Positions 16,929 through 26,139 of a DNA stretch of 64,000 nucleotides are shown here, in pieces. The notes under the pieces were generated by a model, which made no database searches, was not told where the DNA came from, and saw only the letters and a program-made list of their open reading frames with translations. This DNA comes from Morganella morganii. GTDB lineage: Bacteria > Pseudomonadota > Gammaproteobacteria > Enterobacterales > Enterobacteriaceae. Positions within the stretch are counted from its first letter, which is position 1, and each line of letters starts with the position of its first letter. The stretch spans positions 2,294,001-2,358,000 of the forward strand of contig NZ_CP069157.1 in assembly GCF_019243775.1 (NCBI RefSeq), written 5' to 3'. The translations under genes and the position numbers were made by a program.

Positions 16929-18011
16929 TTATGCGCACTGTGCCTGCGGCAGCAGCGCCAGTTCATCTTCGCCGCGAAACAGCCGTAGTTCCCTGATTGT
17001 CAGCCAGACAGAATCACCGGCGGCAGCACGGGTGTCCGGCGGTAATATTACCGTCACTTCATCTTCAGCCGCTTCCGTGGTTACCACCGCAGTGCGGTAA
17101 TGCCCGTGTGAACGGATGGTCACAATCCGGGCAGCAACCGCATCGGCTGAAAAAGTGTGCTGCAATGTCAGCGACCAGGGGCGCACAAATACCGATACCG
17201 GCCCGAAACCGGCGGTCAGTGCGGCAACCGGCTGGCGCACACCGCCAATCCGCACCCCGCCATCCGTACCGATATCACCACGGAAAATATTTATCTGACC
17301 GAGGAATTCTGTTACAAAGCGGTTGCTGTCATCATTGCCGAGGCTTTCAGGTACCGCGACCTGCTCGATATGTCCGCCACGCATCACCACGATGCGGTCA
17401 GCCACCTCCAGCGCCTCTTCCTGATCGTGTGTCACGAACACAGCAGTAAATCCCAGCGACTGATGCAGCTGACGCAGCCAGCGGCGCAGTTCGGTTCTCA
17501 CCCCTGCATCCAGGGCACCGAACGGCTCATCCAGCAGCAGAATGCGCGGCTCTGCCGCCAGCGCTCTGGCCAGTGCCACCCGCTGTTGTTGTCCGCCGGA
17601 AAGCTGTGCCGGATAGCGATCCGCCAGGTGCGGCATCTGAATCTTTTCCAGCAGTGACATCACTTTAGCGCGGATTTCTTTTTTTGATGGCCGTGTTTTG
17701 CGCGGCAGTACCGTCAGCCCGAATGCTATGTTGTCAAACACCGTCATATGCCGGAACAGTGCATAGTGCTGAAAAACAAACCCGGCCCGGCGCTCCCCTG
17801 CCGCCAGCCCGGAAACCTCTTCCCCGCTGATATACAATTCTCCGGCGCTATGAGGGGTCAGCCCGGCAATAATCCGCAGCAGTGTGGTTTTCCCGGATCC
17901 GGACGGCCCCAGCAACGCCACCATTTCGCCGTCCGCCACCGACAGCGAGATATCCTGTAATACCGGCTCCGCACCGAAATGGTGTGTCAGATGACGGATT
18001 TCAATGCTCAT
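16929..18011 (-). CDS. cysA: Sulfate/thiosulfate ABC transporter ATPase
   Basis: 360 residues. Walker A GPSGSGKTT (34-42), the Q-loop, signature LSGGQQQRVALARAL, Walker B LLLDEPFGALD and switch His in VTHDQEEA are all intact, followed by a C-terminal TOBE-type regulatory region. It powers sulfate and thiosulfate uptake with CysP, CysT and CysW. GGAGGA precedes the ATG, which overlaps the cysW end by 11 bases. Expected to be under CysB control with the operon; no CysB site was assigned. Confidence 0.96.
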   Translation of the reverse strand: MSIEIRHLTHHFGAEPVLQDISLSVADGEMVALLGPSGSGKTTLLRIIAGLTPHSAGELYISGEEVSGLAAGERRAGFVFQHYALFRHMTVFDNIAFGLTVLPRKTRPSKKEIRAKVMSLLEKIQMPHLADRYPAQLSGGQQQRVALARALAAEPRILLLDEPFGALDAGVRTELRRWLRQLHQSLGFTAVFVTHDQEEALEVADRIVVMRGGHIEQVAVPESLGNDDSNRFVTEFLGQINIFRGDIGTDGGVRIGGVRQPVAALTAGFGPVSVFVRPWSLTLQHTFSADAVAARIVTIRSHGHYRTAVVTTEAAEDEVTVILPPDTRAAAGDSVWLTIRELRLFRGEDELALLPQAQCA

Positions 18012-18843
18012 ATTTCCTCCGGGATCCCTGATATGCCATCACGCCATGGCGGATGCACAGGGTCGCAACAGCCATCAGTGCCAGCAGACCGGATGCGGTA
18101 AATGCCGCCACGGTCTGATAATCCTGATGTAATAATTCCACCTGCAACGGCAGGGTGAAGGTTTCCCCGCGAATCGCCCCGGAAACCACTGACACTGCAC
18201 CGAATTCCCCGATAGCGCGGGCGTTGGTCAGGATCACACCGTAAAACAGCGGCCAGCGGATATTCGGCAGTGTCACCCGCCACCAGATCTGCCATGCACG
18301 GGCCCCCAGCAGCACGGCGGCCTCTTCTTCCTGTGCACCCTGACTGAGCATTACCGGCACCAGTTCCCGCACCACATAAGGACAGGTTACGAAAATCGTC
18401 ACCAGCACAATTCCCGGCAACGCAAACATGATTTGGGTATTCAGCGAGTTTTCGAGAAAGCCACCCAGCCAGCTGTTTGAGCCGTACAGCAGCAGATACA
18501 ACAGCCCGGCAATCACCGGCGATACTGCAAACGGCAGATCCGCCAGTGTCAGCAATAACTGGCGGCCGGGAAAATGAAACCGTGTTACCAGCCACGCCAG
18601 CAGTGTGCCGAAAATCAGATTCACCGGCACGGTGATCAGCGCTACGATCACTGTCAGCCAGATAGCATGCAACATATCCGCCTCCGCCAGTGCGCGGATC
18701 ACACCGCCGATACCATCAGACAGCGCGGTCACAAAAATCCACACCAGCGGAATAACCAGGATGAAAAATGTCAGCAGCAGCCCGGCAGAAATCAGCAGCC
18801 ACTTCTGCCAAGGGAAACGCCGGCGGCGTAGTGTATCAGCCAT
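18001..18843 (-). CDS. cysW: Sulfate/thiosulfate ABC permease CysW
   Basis: 280 residues with six membrane segments. The EAA loop that contacts CysA is visible (EEEAAVLLGARAWQIWWRVTLP). It pairs with CysT to form the inner-membrane channel. GGGAGG lies just before the ATG. It overlaps cysT by 8 bases upstream and cysA by 11 bases downstream, indicating tight translational coupling. Slightly shorter than E. coli CysW (291). Confidence 0.95.
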   Translation of the reverse strand: MADTLRRRRFPWQKWLLISAGLLLTFFILVIPLVWIFVTALSDGIGGVIRALAEADMLHAIWLTVIVALITVPVNLIFGTLLAWLVTRFHFPGRQLLLTLADLPFAVSPVIAGLLYLLLYGSNSWLGGFLENSLNTQIMFALPGIVLVTIFVTCPYVVRELVPVMLSQGAQEEEAAVLLGARAWQIWWRVTLPNIRWPLFYGVILTNARAIGEFGAVSVVSGAIRGETFTLPLQVELLHQDYQTVAAFTASGLLALMAVATLCIRHGVMAYQGSRRKYEH

Positions 18844-19663
18844 GAGACCTCCCGGTACGCAATCCGGCGCGGCTCTGAATAATATTGACCGCCAGCAATA
18901 ACACCAGCGAAGTCATCAGCACCACCGAGGCAATCGCCGCAGCCGCCGGGTATTCAAACTCCTGGAGGCGGACAAAAATCAGGAATGACACCACTTCCGT
19001 CTGCCACGCCAGGTTACCGGCGATAAAAATCACCGCACCGAACTCACCAAGGCTGCGGGTAAAGGACAAAACGGTTCCCGCCAGCGCTGCCGGGGCGATT
19101 TCCGGCCAGATCACACGGCAGAATATCTGAAAACGCGAAGCACCCAGCGTTTCTGCCGCTTCCTCATACTCCGGTTTCAGAGTTTCCAGCACCGGTTGTA
19201 CCGTGCGGACCACAAACGGGATACTGGTAAACATCATCGCGACCGCAATACCAATCCAGGTATTCACCACGGTGATATTAAACGAATCAAAAAAACGGCC
19301 GTACCAGCCGTTCGGGGCAAAGAGAGTGGCGAGTGTCAGCCCCGCAACAGCCGTGGGCAGCGCAAAGGGCAAATCCATCAGGCCGTCGAGAATACGGCAG
19401 CCGGGAAAGCGGTAGCGGGTCAGGATCCAGGCCATCAACACACCAAACACTGCATTAAACAGACTGGCAGCAAGCGCGGCGAGCAGTGTGACTTTATAAG
19501 CGGCGACCACCTGCGGGCCGGTGATCACCTGCCAGTACTGCGCCCAGCTCATCTGCGCCAGCTGTAATACCAGTGCAGTGAGGGGCAGCAGCAGGATCAG
19601 CCCGCTGTAGAGCAGCGTAAACCCGAGGGACAGGCCGAATCCCGGCAACACCCGCCTTGCCAT
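18836..19663 (-). CDS. cysT: Sulfate/thiosulfate ABC permease CysT (CysU)
   Basis: 275 residues with six membrane segments and an EAA loop (YEEAAETLGASRFQIFCRVI). It is the second channel subunit of the CysPTWA importer. Its ATG follows the cysP stop by one base (TGATATG) and its 3' end overlaps cysW by 8 bases. Length matches E. coli CysT (277). Confidence 0.95.
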   Translation of the reverse strand: MARRVLPGFGLSLGFTLLYSGLILLLPLTALVLQLAQMSWAQYWQVITGPQVVAAYKVTLLAALAASLFNAVFGVLMAWILTRYRFPGCRILDGLMDLPFALPTAVAGLTLATLFAPNGWYGRFFDSFNITVVNTWIGIAVAMMFTSIPFVVRTVQPVLETLKPEYEEAAETLGASRFQIFCRVIWPEIAPAALAGTVLSFTRSLGEFGAVIFIAGNLAWQTEVVSFLIFVRLQEFEYPAAAAIASVVLMTSLVLLLAVNIIQSRAGLRTGRSHG

Positions 19664-19664
19664 A

Positions 19665-20696
19665 TCAGCGTCCCTGAGCCATCAGGGTGTCAAATTCACC
19701 GCCTGAACTGAACCGGCTTGTCATTACTTCAGACCATGAACCGAACTGATCTTCCACTTTAAATAAGGTCACCGGCGGGAAATGGCCTTTATTGGCGGCC
19801 ATCACATCCGGATCCGTCACCCGGTAATTAAACTGCGCCATTTTTGCCTGCGCCGCCGGGCTGTACAGGAAAGTCAGATAGGCATCAGCAACAGCCTGTG
19901 TGCCGTTCTTTTCCGTGTTTTTATCCACCCGCGCCACCGGGAATTCTGCCAGGATATTGGACGCCGGGACGATAACATCATAATCATCCGCGCCATATTC
20001 ATTGCGGATATTATTCACTTCTGATTCAAAACTGATCAGCACATCGCCCAGCCCGCGATCAATAAATGACGTCGTGGCTCCCCGGCCGCCGGTATCAAAT
20101 ACCGCGACATTGCTGAGGAATTTTTTCATCTGTTCCTGTGTTTTGGCACTGTTTTTACCGTTTTTCTGCTGCCAGAAACCTTCCGCAGCCAGATAGGTGT
20201 AACGACCGTTACCGGAGGTTTTCGGGTTCGGAAAAACGATTTTCACATCATCACGCAGCAGGGAATCCCAGTCTTTGATCTGCTTCGGATTGCCTTTGCG
20301 CACGAGGAAAGCCATGGTGGAATAATACGGAGAACTGTTATTCGGCAGACGCGCCTGCCAGTCCGCTGCCAGCAGATTACCTTTGTCATGCAGAACCTGC
20401 ACATCGGTCACCTGGTTATAAGTGACCACATCTGCCCGCAGTCCCTGTAATATCGCCAGTGCCTGTTTTGAGGAACCCCCGTGAGACTGGCGGATAGTCA
20501 GCGGATCATCAGGATGTTCCGCATTCCACTGCTTTTCAAACAGCGGGTTGATTTCCGTGAACAGCTCACGGGCAATATCATAGGAGCTGTTCAGTAACTG
20601 AGCAGCGCCGGCAGCGCCGCTCCATACAGCAGAAAGGAGCAGCAGACCGGCAGGTAATACAGCGTTGACAGACAGTTTCACGGCGGAGAACCTCAT
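19665..20696 (-). CDS. cysP: Thiosulfate-binding periplasmic protein
   Basis: 343 residues from MRFSAVKL at 20696, chosen because it opens a normal signal peptide (hydrophobic to about residue 30, AGAAQLLN cleavage area). The frame is open 19 codons further without support. It is a periplasmic solute-binding protein delivering thiosulfate and sulfate to Cys[33 protein letters not shown] and [11 protein letters not shown] are family blocks. It is the first gene of cysPTWA-cysM, with the promoter presumably within 20697-20810. Confidence 0.94.
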   Translation of the reverse strand: MRFSAVKLSVNAVLPAGLLLLSAVWSGAAGAAQLLNSSYDIARELFTEINPLFEKQWNAEHPDDPLTIRQSHGGSSKQALAILQGLRADVVTYNQVTDVQVLHDKGNLLAADWQARLPNNSSPYYSTMAFLVRKGNPKQIKDWDSLLRDDVKIVFPNPKTSGNGRYTYLAAEGFWQQKNGKNSAKTQEQMKKFLSNVAVFDTGGRGATTSFIDRGLGDVLISFESEVNNIRNEYGADDYDVIVPASNILAEFPVARVDKNTEKNGTQAVADAYLTFLYSPAAQAKMAQFNYRVTDPDVMAANKGHFPPVTLFKVEDQFGSWSEVMTSRFSSGGEFDTLMAQGR

Positions 20697-20810
20697 TATG
20701 ATGATGCGTTTCAGGTAACTCCGGCCAGTGTGCATATATCCGTAAAGTGACACAAGCCATTTACTTATATCATTATGGAATTATATATAGTGATTATTTA
20801 CTTCACGATA

Positions 20811-20978
20811 TTATGCATCGATATGTTTCTTCTCTTCCTGTGACGCAGGTGCTTTTTCGTTATGCTGATTATGCTCACAACCGCCGTGTGAACCGTGTCC
20901 CCGGTGCATAAAGAAGTGCATCAGCGGACAAATCAGCAGCATAAGCAGAAACCAGTTTTCTCTGAAAAACTCAAGCAT
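20811..20978 (-). CDS. Small His-rich membrane protein, DUF2933-like
   Basis: 55 residues from MLEFFREN, with AGGAGG five bases upstream; a longer frame from 21089 is not supported. Residues 7-21 form one membrane segment (WFLLMLLICPLMHFF). After it comes a cluster of His and Cys (HFFMHRGHGSHGGCEHNQHN) that looks able to bind a metal ion, then a charged tail. The layout matches DUF2933 proteins, often found near copper or heavy-metal resistance genes. The MerR-type promoter just upstream supports metal control. The function is inferred only. Confidence 0.8.
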   Translation of the reverse strand: MLEFFRENWFLLMLLICPLMHFFMHRGHGSHGGCEHNQHNEKAPASQEEKKHIDA

Positions 20979-21006
20979 GGGAACCTCCTGTGTGGTGTAT
21001 ACACGG

Positions 21007-21037
21007 AGGATAGAGGTTGCCCTCAGGGGAAGGTACA
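21007..21037 (-). promoter_or_regulatory. MerR-type (CueR-like) promoter with 19-bp spacer
   Basis: Reading the minus strand, -35 TGTACC and -10 TATCCT are separated by 19 bases. The spacer starts TTCCCCTGAGGG and resembles the E. coli cueO and copA promoters (ACCTTCCC...). A 19-bp spacer is the hallmark of promoters untwisted by MerR-family activators. It lies 29 bases before the DUF2933-like start. The activator gene is not in the window. Confidence 0.6.
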
Positions 21038-21121
21038 GCGGAATAGTGTCATTTAACCTTTGTTTTTGTAAGGATAAAAACAGACACAAAAATGTGCATC
21101 ACTGCGGGAAAAGTATGACGG

Positions 21122-21222
21122 TGATAACGGGCAAAGGAAACGAAAAGCATGCGCGCCACGGATGGTGCGCCTGAGCTTACAGGGATGTATTCACAGCGAC
21201 TTTTCGTTTTTGCCCGTTATCA
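21122..21222. repeat. ERIC-like imperfect palindromic element
   Basis: Long terminal inverted repeats: TGATAACGGGCAAA(gg)AAACGAAAAG (21122-21147) and its complement CTTTTCGTTTTTGCCCGTTATCA (21200-21222). The core carries another stem, GCGCGCCA-CGGA-TGGTGCGC. Total about 101 bp, intergenic, 30 bp beyond the yfeX stop. Size, palindromy and position fit ERIC/MITE-type enterobacterial repeats. No second copy was seen in the window. Confidence 0.6.
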
Positions 21223-21251
21223 GCCGGTTCCGGGCTTAAAGTGGCACCCTC

Positions 21252-22148
21252 TTACAGCGCACTCAGTTGTTCCAGCGACGGCGCATAATAATAAGCCCCG
21301 GTTTTCGGTTTGCTGAACCGCAGCAGATCATCAAATTTACCGTCGGTTTCGCCGAACATACTCAGCAATTGCTGCTCAATATTGTGCAGACGACCGCAGT
21401 ACGCGATAAAGAACAGGCCGTGCTCACCGCTGGCAGTACCGTACGGCAGGCTCTGGCGCAGAATGGAAAGCTCTTCGCCCTCTTCCTCAATCACCACGCG
21501 GGAAACATGAGAGGTTACATTGCGCACATTTTCATCCAGCTCTGTGCTGTCTGCTTTGGTGCGGCCAATCATTTTTTCCTGCTGCTCTTCAGAAAAACGG
21601 GTCCATTTATTCAGGCTGTGTGCCCAGCGCTGAGTCAGGATATAACTGCCGCCCGCATCTTCCCCTTCTGCGATCAGTGCCACGTCCGGGCGCTCATCCC
21701 CTTCCGGGTTTTCGGTGCCGTCGATAAAACCGCTCAGGTCACGCTCTTCCGTCCAGCGGAAGCCGTGGGTTTCGCCCTGAATCTCAACCGCATCCGCAAA
21801 TGCCGCCACCGCTGCCTGTGCCAGCGAGAAGTTGATATCATGACGCTGAGAATGAATGTGGATCAGTAAATCATATTGTGTGGCCGGCGCCAGGCCGCGC
21901 CCCAGTTCACGGAAGTTTTTCAGCTCCGGTGCACTGCTCTGACTGCCCAGCTGACGCCACAGGTCATGACCGAATGCCACCGTGGCACTCAGTTGATCAG
22001 CCGCAAACTGTGTCTGTAACTTTTTCAGAGCTGCCAGGAAAACCTGACAACCACGCCGGATCGCCGGTAAATCACCTTTGGTGTTTGCTTCAATAAAAAT
22101 ACCGAAACGGCAGTGTTCCGGCAGAATACCGCTTTGTACTTGTGACAT
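21252..22148 (-). CDS. yfeX: Dye-decolorising-type haem peroxidase YfeX
   Basis: 298 residues, matching E. coli YfeX (299). The DyP motif GFIDGTENP carries the distal Asp143; the proximal haem ligand is His214 in VTSHVSR. Cytoplasmic haem peroxidase; a de-ferrochelatase role has been claimed for the E. coli enzyme but is disputed. GGGAG precedes the ATG. It is followed at its 3' end by the ERIC-like element and preceded by yfeY on the same strand, the same pair as in E. coli. Confidence 0.95.
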   Translation of the reverse strand: MSQVQSGILPEHCRFGIFIEANTKGDLPAIRRGCQVFLAALKKLQTQFAADQLSATVAFGHDLWRQLGSQSSAPELKNFRELGRGLAPATQYDLLIHIHSQRHDINFSLAQAAVAAFADAVEIQGETHGFRWTEERDLSGFIDGTENPEGDERPDVALIAEGEDAGGSYILTQRWAHSLNKWTRFSEEQQEKMIGRTKADSTELDENVRNVTSHVSRVVIEEEGEELSILRQSLPYGTASGEHGLFFIAYCGRLHNIEQQLLSMFGETDGKFDDLLRFSKPKTGAYYYAPSLEQLSAL

Positions 22149-22250
22149 ATTGCTCCCTTTGCATCGTCAGTCTGATCAGGAAATGGCCTTATCATAAATC
22201 ACTGACGCGGAATTACTTTGTTATTCCGCAAGTTCATTTATTTTTCCGGA

Positions 22251-22844
22251 TTATTTATTGGCCCAGACGATATAACTGACTGTCCAGTTTTTCAGAATAT
22301 CATCTGACGGCATCAGGGTTTCAGGGCCGTTCCAGGTTCCGCGGAAAACATAAGAAACACGCGGGGTTTGCGGTGAACGGCAGATAACCTGTGCGCTGTC
22401 ATCAAATTCAGTGGTCAGGGTACAGGCACCGGCAACGGCCTGCGGATAGATGTCCGAAAAGAGGGTTCCTGTTTTGGTGTCCCATTCCGTGCGGATATCC
22501 GCATCATTGGCAACAATGCGCTGCACAGTGCCATTTTCCGGCCCGGACAGACGGATAACCGTTTTATCATCTTTCCGGCCTTCAAAAATTTTAACGATCT
22601 GCCCCTGCTCGGTCTGCATACCACCGCGCAGTGTGTATTTATCGTCCAGTCCCTGACTGATCGCCGTTTCGGTCATGGCCGTCTGATTATTCACACCACC
22701 GACGCCCTGTGCCGTTACCGTCAGCCCACTGCTGCTGAACCAGCTTACCGGCGATAATGATGACCATGAAAACGAACTGCACCCGTTCAGCATCAGTACG
22801 GCACCGGCCGCGGCGGCCAGCTTCATTGCCTGATAACACTTCAT
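22251..22844 (-). CDS. yfeY: YfeY-type lipoprotein (DUF1131)
   Basis: 197 residues. Signal peptide with lipobox LMLNGC (Cys22), then a DUF1131-type domain (YTLRGGMQTEQGQIVKIFEG, VICRSPQTPRVSYVFRGTW). Predicted outer-membrane or periplasmic lipoprotein of unknown function. AAGGAG lies six bases before the ATG. Next to yfeX, as in E. coli, and divergent from the YgiW-like gene. Confidence 0.9.
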   Translation of the reverse strand: MKCYQAMKLAAAAGAVLMLNGCSSFSWSSLSPVSWFSSSGLTVTAQGVGGVNNQTAMTETAISQGLDDKYTLRGGMQTEQGQIVKIFEGRKDDKTVIRLSGPENGTVQRIVANDADIRTEWDTKTGTLFSDIYPQAVAGACTLTTEFDDSAQVICRSPQTPRVSYVFRGTWNGPETLMPSDDILKNWTVSYIVWANK

Positions 22845-23027
22845 TCATTGCTCCTTTGCATTCGGTTCAGATATCAGACTCCGGAATTGACAAAACATTC
22901 ATTCTGAATTATTACATCAAATAATTTTAACGAAATAGGTATGTTTACCAATTCAGTAACGTAACATTTCCGATAAGATATCTCCTGGTATATAACCGAC
23001 ATTTTTCATTTACCGGCGTCGTAAGCT

Positions 23028-23441
23028 ATGGCTGAAATGACATTCACATCATCGACTTTTTACCTGTTTTCAGCGGTTGTTCTGACAGGTACATTCTGGT
23101 TTCAGCCTGCTGCGGCTCTGCCGTCATTTTCTGCCTATGAGTATCATCAGAGCACAGTAAAATGTGAAACACCACAGCGCTTTATCATCAAACAACTGCC
23201 CTATCTGCAGGATAACAGCCGGGTGATTCTGGAAGGTAATATTCAGTCTCAGATTTCAGCGGAGCACTATCTGCTGGGGGATTACAGCGGTATCGTCGAG
23301 GTAAAAATTCCGGCGGAATTATGGGGGAAAAAGATTATCACCCCTAATGATACCATCCGCATTGAAGGCGGAATGGAAAAAGACCGCCATGCGATTGTGG
23401 TAACCGCCGATACACTCAGTGTGGTCAACCCCGGCAGTTAA
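23028..23441 (+). CDS. YgiW/BOF-family periplasmic OB-fold protein
   Basis: 137 residues. Signal peptide to about residue 30 (QPAAALPS), then a bacterial OB-fold with [36 protein letters not shown] and [14 protein letters not shown], clearly related to E. coli YgiW/VisP and YdeI. These proteins are tied to stress tolerance and bind small ligands in the periplasm. No strong ribosome site was seen, so ATG 23028 or 23037 are both possible. Its stop overlaps the convergent ypeA stop within TTAA. Confidence 0.8.
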   Translation: MAEMTFTSSTFYLFSAVVLTGTFWFQPAAALPSFSAYEYHQSTVKCETPQRFIIKQLPYLQDNSRVILEGNIQSQISAEHYLLGDYSGIVEVKIPAELWGKKIITPNDTIRIEGGMEKDRHAIVVTADTLSVVNPGS

Positions 23442-23869
23442 TATTCCGGGTCGGTGATCAGCCGTTTGCTGTAGGTCAGGCTGTCCTGCTGACACTCGTC
23501 GTAGGCCAGCTTGTCAAACATGCTCAGCGTGGCGGTATTATCATCCGGAATCGACAGCAGCAACTGCGGACATCCCCGCGCCAGCAGTTTTTTTTCCAGC
23601 CTCGCCACCATAGCATTGGCAATCCCCCGTCCCTGAAATTCCGGATGTACTGCCAGATAATAGGCATAGCCCCGGTATCCGTCATAACCGCCCAGCAGTG
23701 TGCCCACCACTTCGCCGTTGACTTCCGCCACCAGGAACAGGGCCGGATCATGTGCCATTTTCCGCTCAATTACGGTTTCCGGGTCATCCGGGGGGGTGAC
23801 CAGATCACAACGCTCCCAGAGCGCAACAACCTCTTCAAAATCACCTTGCTGAAATGTGCGAATGTCCAT
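23438..23869 (-). CDS. ypeA: GNAT acetyltransferase YpeA
   Basis: 143 residues, matching E. coli YpeA (141): [51 protein letters not shown] (acetyl-CoA loop). Substrate unknown. In E. coli it lies with yfeX-yfeY and hemF; here amiA is missing between ypeA and hemF. It shares its stop region with the convergent YgiW-like gene (four-base overlap). Confidence 0.92.
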   Translation of the reverse strand: MDIRTFQQGDFEEVVALWERCDLVTPPDDPETVIERKMAHDPALFLVAEVNGEVVGTLLGGYDGYRGYAYYLAVHPEFQGRGIANAMVARLEKKLLARGCPQLLLSIPDDNTATLSMFDKLAYDECQQDSLTYSKRLITDPEY

Positions 23870-23982
23870 ACCGTTACCTGTCTGCCGGTTGTCTGCCCGT
23901 GTCCGTGACGGAACGGGTGTGATATCTTATAAAAACAAAATGATATACTAAAGTTTATCAGCAGCTCAATGGTCGTGATGTA

Positions 23983-24889
23983 ATGAATATCCCTGATAGT
24001 GACAGTGTTAAAGATTTTTTTTCTCAGATTACAGGATTCCCTCTGCGGACAACTCGCCGCCTGTGACGGCGGTGCTGAGTTCAGCGAAGATAAGTGGCAG
24101 CGGGAATCCGGCGGCGGCGGACGCAGCCGGGTACTGAAATCCGGCGCACTGTTTGAACAGGCCGGTGTCAATTTTTCACATATCAGCGGGGACAACCTGC
24201 CGCCGTCTGCCACGGCACACCGCCCGGAGCTGGCCGGGTGTCACTATCAGGCCATGGGCGTTTCTCTGGTACTTCATCCGCATAATCCGTATGTCCCGGC
24301 CGCACACGCCAACGTGCGCTTTTTTATTGCCGAAAAAGCCGGCAGTGACCCGGTCTGGTGGTTCGGTGGCGGTTTTGACCTGACTCCTTTCTATCCTTTC
24401 ACAGAAGATGCCGTACACTGGCACAGTGTCGCCCGGGATATCTGCACGCCGCTGGGCGAAGATGCCTGGCCGCGTTATAAAAAATGGTGCGACGACTATT
24501 TTTATCTGAAACACCGCAGCGAAGCGCGTGGTATCGGCGGCCTGTTCTTTGATGATCTGAATAAACCCGGTTTTGAGGAATGCTTTGCCTTCACACGGGC
24601 TGTCGGCAACGGCTTTACCCGGGCTTATCTGCCGATCGCGGAAAAACGCCGTTCCATTCCTTATGGTGAGCGCGAACGGCAGTTTCAGCTCTACCGGCGC
24701 GGCCGTTATGTGGAGTTTAATCTGGTGTGGGATCGCGGCACACTTTTCGGTTTACAGAGCGGCGGGCGGACCGAATCCATCCTTATGTCGATGCCGCCGC
24801 TGGTGCGCTGGGAATATGACTACCAACCGCAGGCCGGTTCTCCGGAAGCCGCACTGAGTGATTTTCTTATCCCCCGCGACTGGGTCTGA
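23983..24889 (+). CDS. hemF: Oxygen-dependent coproporphyrinogen III oxidase, apparent +1 frameshift near the start
   Basis: From about residue 14 on, the protein matches E. coli HemF ([71 protein letters not shown]). It converts coproporphyrinogen III to protoporphyrinogen IX in haem synthesis. The natural start is ATG 23983 ([13 protein letters not shown]), but a run of eight T at 24015-24022 shifts the frame; seven T would join it in frame. As written, the ATG frame ends after 27 codons. The main frame can only begin at GTG 23999 (or CTG 23993), without a ribosome site. This could be a sequencing error, a true mutation or a slippage site. Confidence 0.85.
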
Positions 24890-24990
24890 TAACCCTTCAC
24901 AGTGTGCTGACTGAAAAGCAGGCTGATAGTCTGCTGCGGTAAATATTTTTCTCCGTAAAGATGGTCATTCCAACCACAGGAGAACCGCCT

Positions 24991-26091
24991 ATGTCAGCAC
25001 ATGCCCCGCGCTATTCATTTTTACCGCCCTGGATCCTGAAAAAACGCCTGCTTCATGAAGGGGATCACGAAGAGACACAGTTATGTTATCAGCATATGCA
25101 GCGGTTGCTCGGTTACCGACGCCTGCCGGAAACAGAAATGATGCCTCTCAGTTATGCTGCTCTGCCGGAATCCGGATGTACTTCGCAGGCACACCGCCGG
25201 GTGATGCATCTGAAAAACCTGACCACCGTTCCGGACCTGTATTACCGCGAAGACCGGAAAGCAGAAAACCCACAGCCACATATGCCTGTGCGGCAGGATA
25301 CAGATACCGATAATATGTTTGAGTATCTTGATATCATTTACGGTTTTTTTGATGATGTCTTTGATTACAAATCCTTTAATGACAACAATGCCACTATCTC
25401 CGCCATGACACATTACGGACGCGGCTACTGCAATGCCTTCTGGAACGGCGCACATCTGGTGTTTGGTGCCGGGGATGCCGGAATGAGCGTCACTCCCCTG
25501 TTTCTGAGTTTTGCCCAGCTGGATATCGCCACACACGAATTTTCCCACGCTGTGATTGATCACCTTTCCCCGCTGACTTACAGCCATCAGTCCGGTGCTC
25601 TGAATGAATCGGTCTGTGATGTGTTTACCGTCATGCTGGGTCATTACCACCGCCGTCACGCCAGCCATCAGGGGGACTGGCATATCGGCAGAACATTGTT
25701 TAATAAACAAAGCGGAATTAAAGCACTGCGCTCCCTTTCGTCACCGGGAAATGCCTATAATCACCCGGTGATCGGCAAAGATAAACAGGTAGCACATATG
25801 AGAGATTATATTGAGCTGCCGGATGACCCGGAGAATGATAACGGCGGCGTTCATTGTTACTCCGGCATCCCGAACCATGCATTTTACCACTTCGCCTCCG
25901 CCCTCGGCGGGTACAGCTGGGAAGTGGCCGGACAGATCTGGTTCGACACGCTGCGCAGAGGCAACCTGCCGCCTGAGTGTGATTTTCTGACCTTTGCCCG
26001 CGAAACAATGGACATCGCCGGTGATAATTATGATAAGGACGTGACGGCTGTGCTGATGAGTGCCTGGAAAGCTGTCGGGCTGGAGCCGTAA
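24991..26091 (+). CDS. Protealysin-like M4 metalloprotease
   Basis: 366 residues from MSAHAPRY, with AGGAGA seven bases upstream. There is no signal peptide. A short N-terminal propeptide (about 1-50) has the PPW motif near residue 12 seen in protealysins. The zinc motif is HEFSH (182-186) with the third ligand Glu206 in ALNESVCD, and the active-site His lies in GIPNHAFYHFA near residue 297. Protealysins are small thermolysin-family enzymes, active inside or outside the cell, and some help bacteria enter host cells. The inhibitor gene emfourin that usually adjoins them is absent here. It is flanked by hemF and a two-way terminator before der. Confidence 0.88.
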   Translation: MSAHAPRYSFLPPWILKKRLLHEGDHEETQLCYQHMQRLLGYRRLPETEMMPLSYAALPESGCTSQAHRRVMHLKNLTTVPDLYYREDRKAENPQPHMPVRQDTDTDNMFEYLDIIYGFFDDVFDYKSFNDNNATISAMTHYGRGYCNAFWNGAHLVFGAGDAGMSVTPLFLSFAQLDIATHEFSHAVIDHLSPLTYSHQSGALNESVCDVFTVMLGHYHRRHASHQGDWHIGRTLFNKQSGIKALRSLSSPGNAYNHPVIGKDKQVAHMRDYIELPDDPENDNGGVHCYSGIPNHAFYHFASALGGYSWEVAGQIWFDTLRRGNLPPECDFLTFARETMDIAGDNYDKDVTAVLMSAWKAVGLEP

Positions 26092-26105
26092 AATGCCGGA
26101 AAATA

Positions 26106-26133
26106 AAAAACCCGCATTAAAAAATGCGGGTTT
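26106..26133. terminator. Bidirectional terminator between protealysin-like gene and der
   Basis: AAAACCCGCATT-AAA-AAATGCGGGTTTT, a strong stem with T tracts on both strands. Confidence 0.85.
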
Positions 26134-26139
26134 TCCTGA

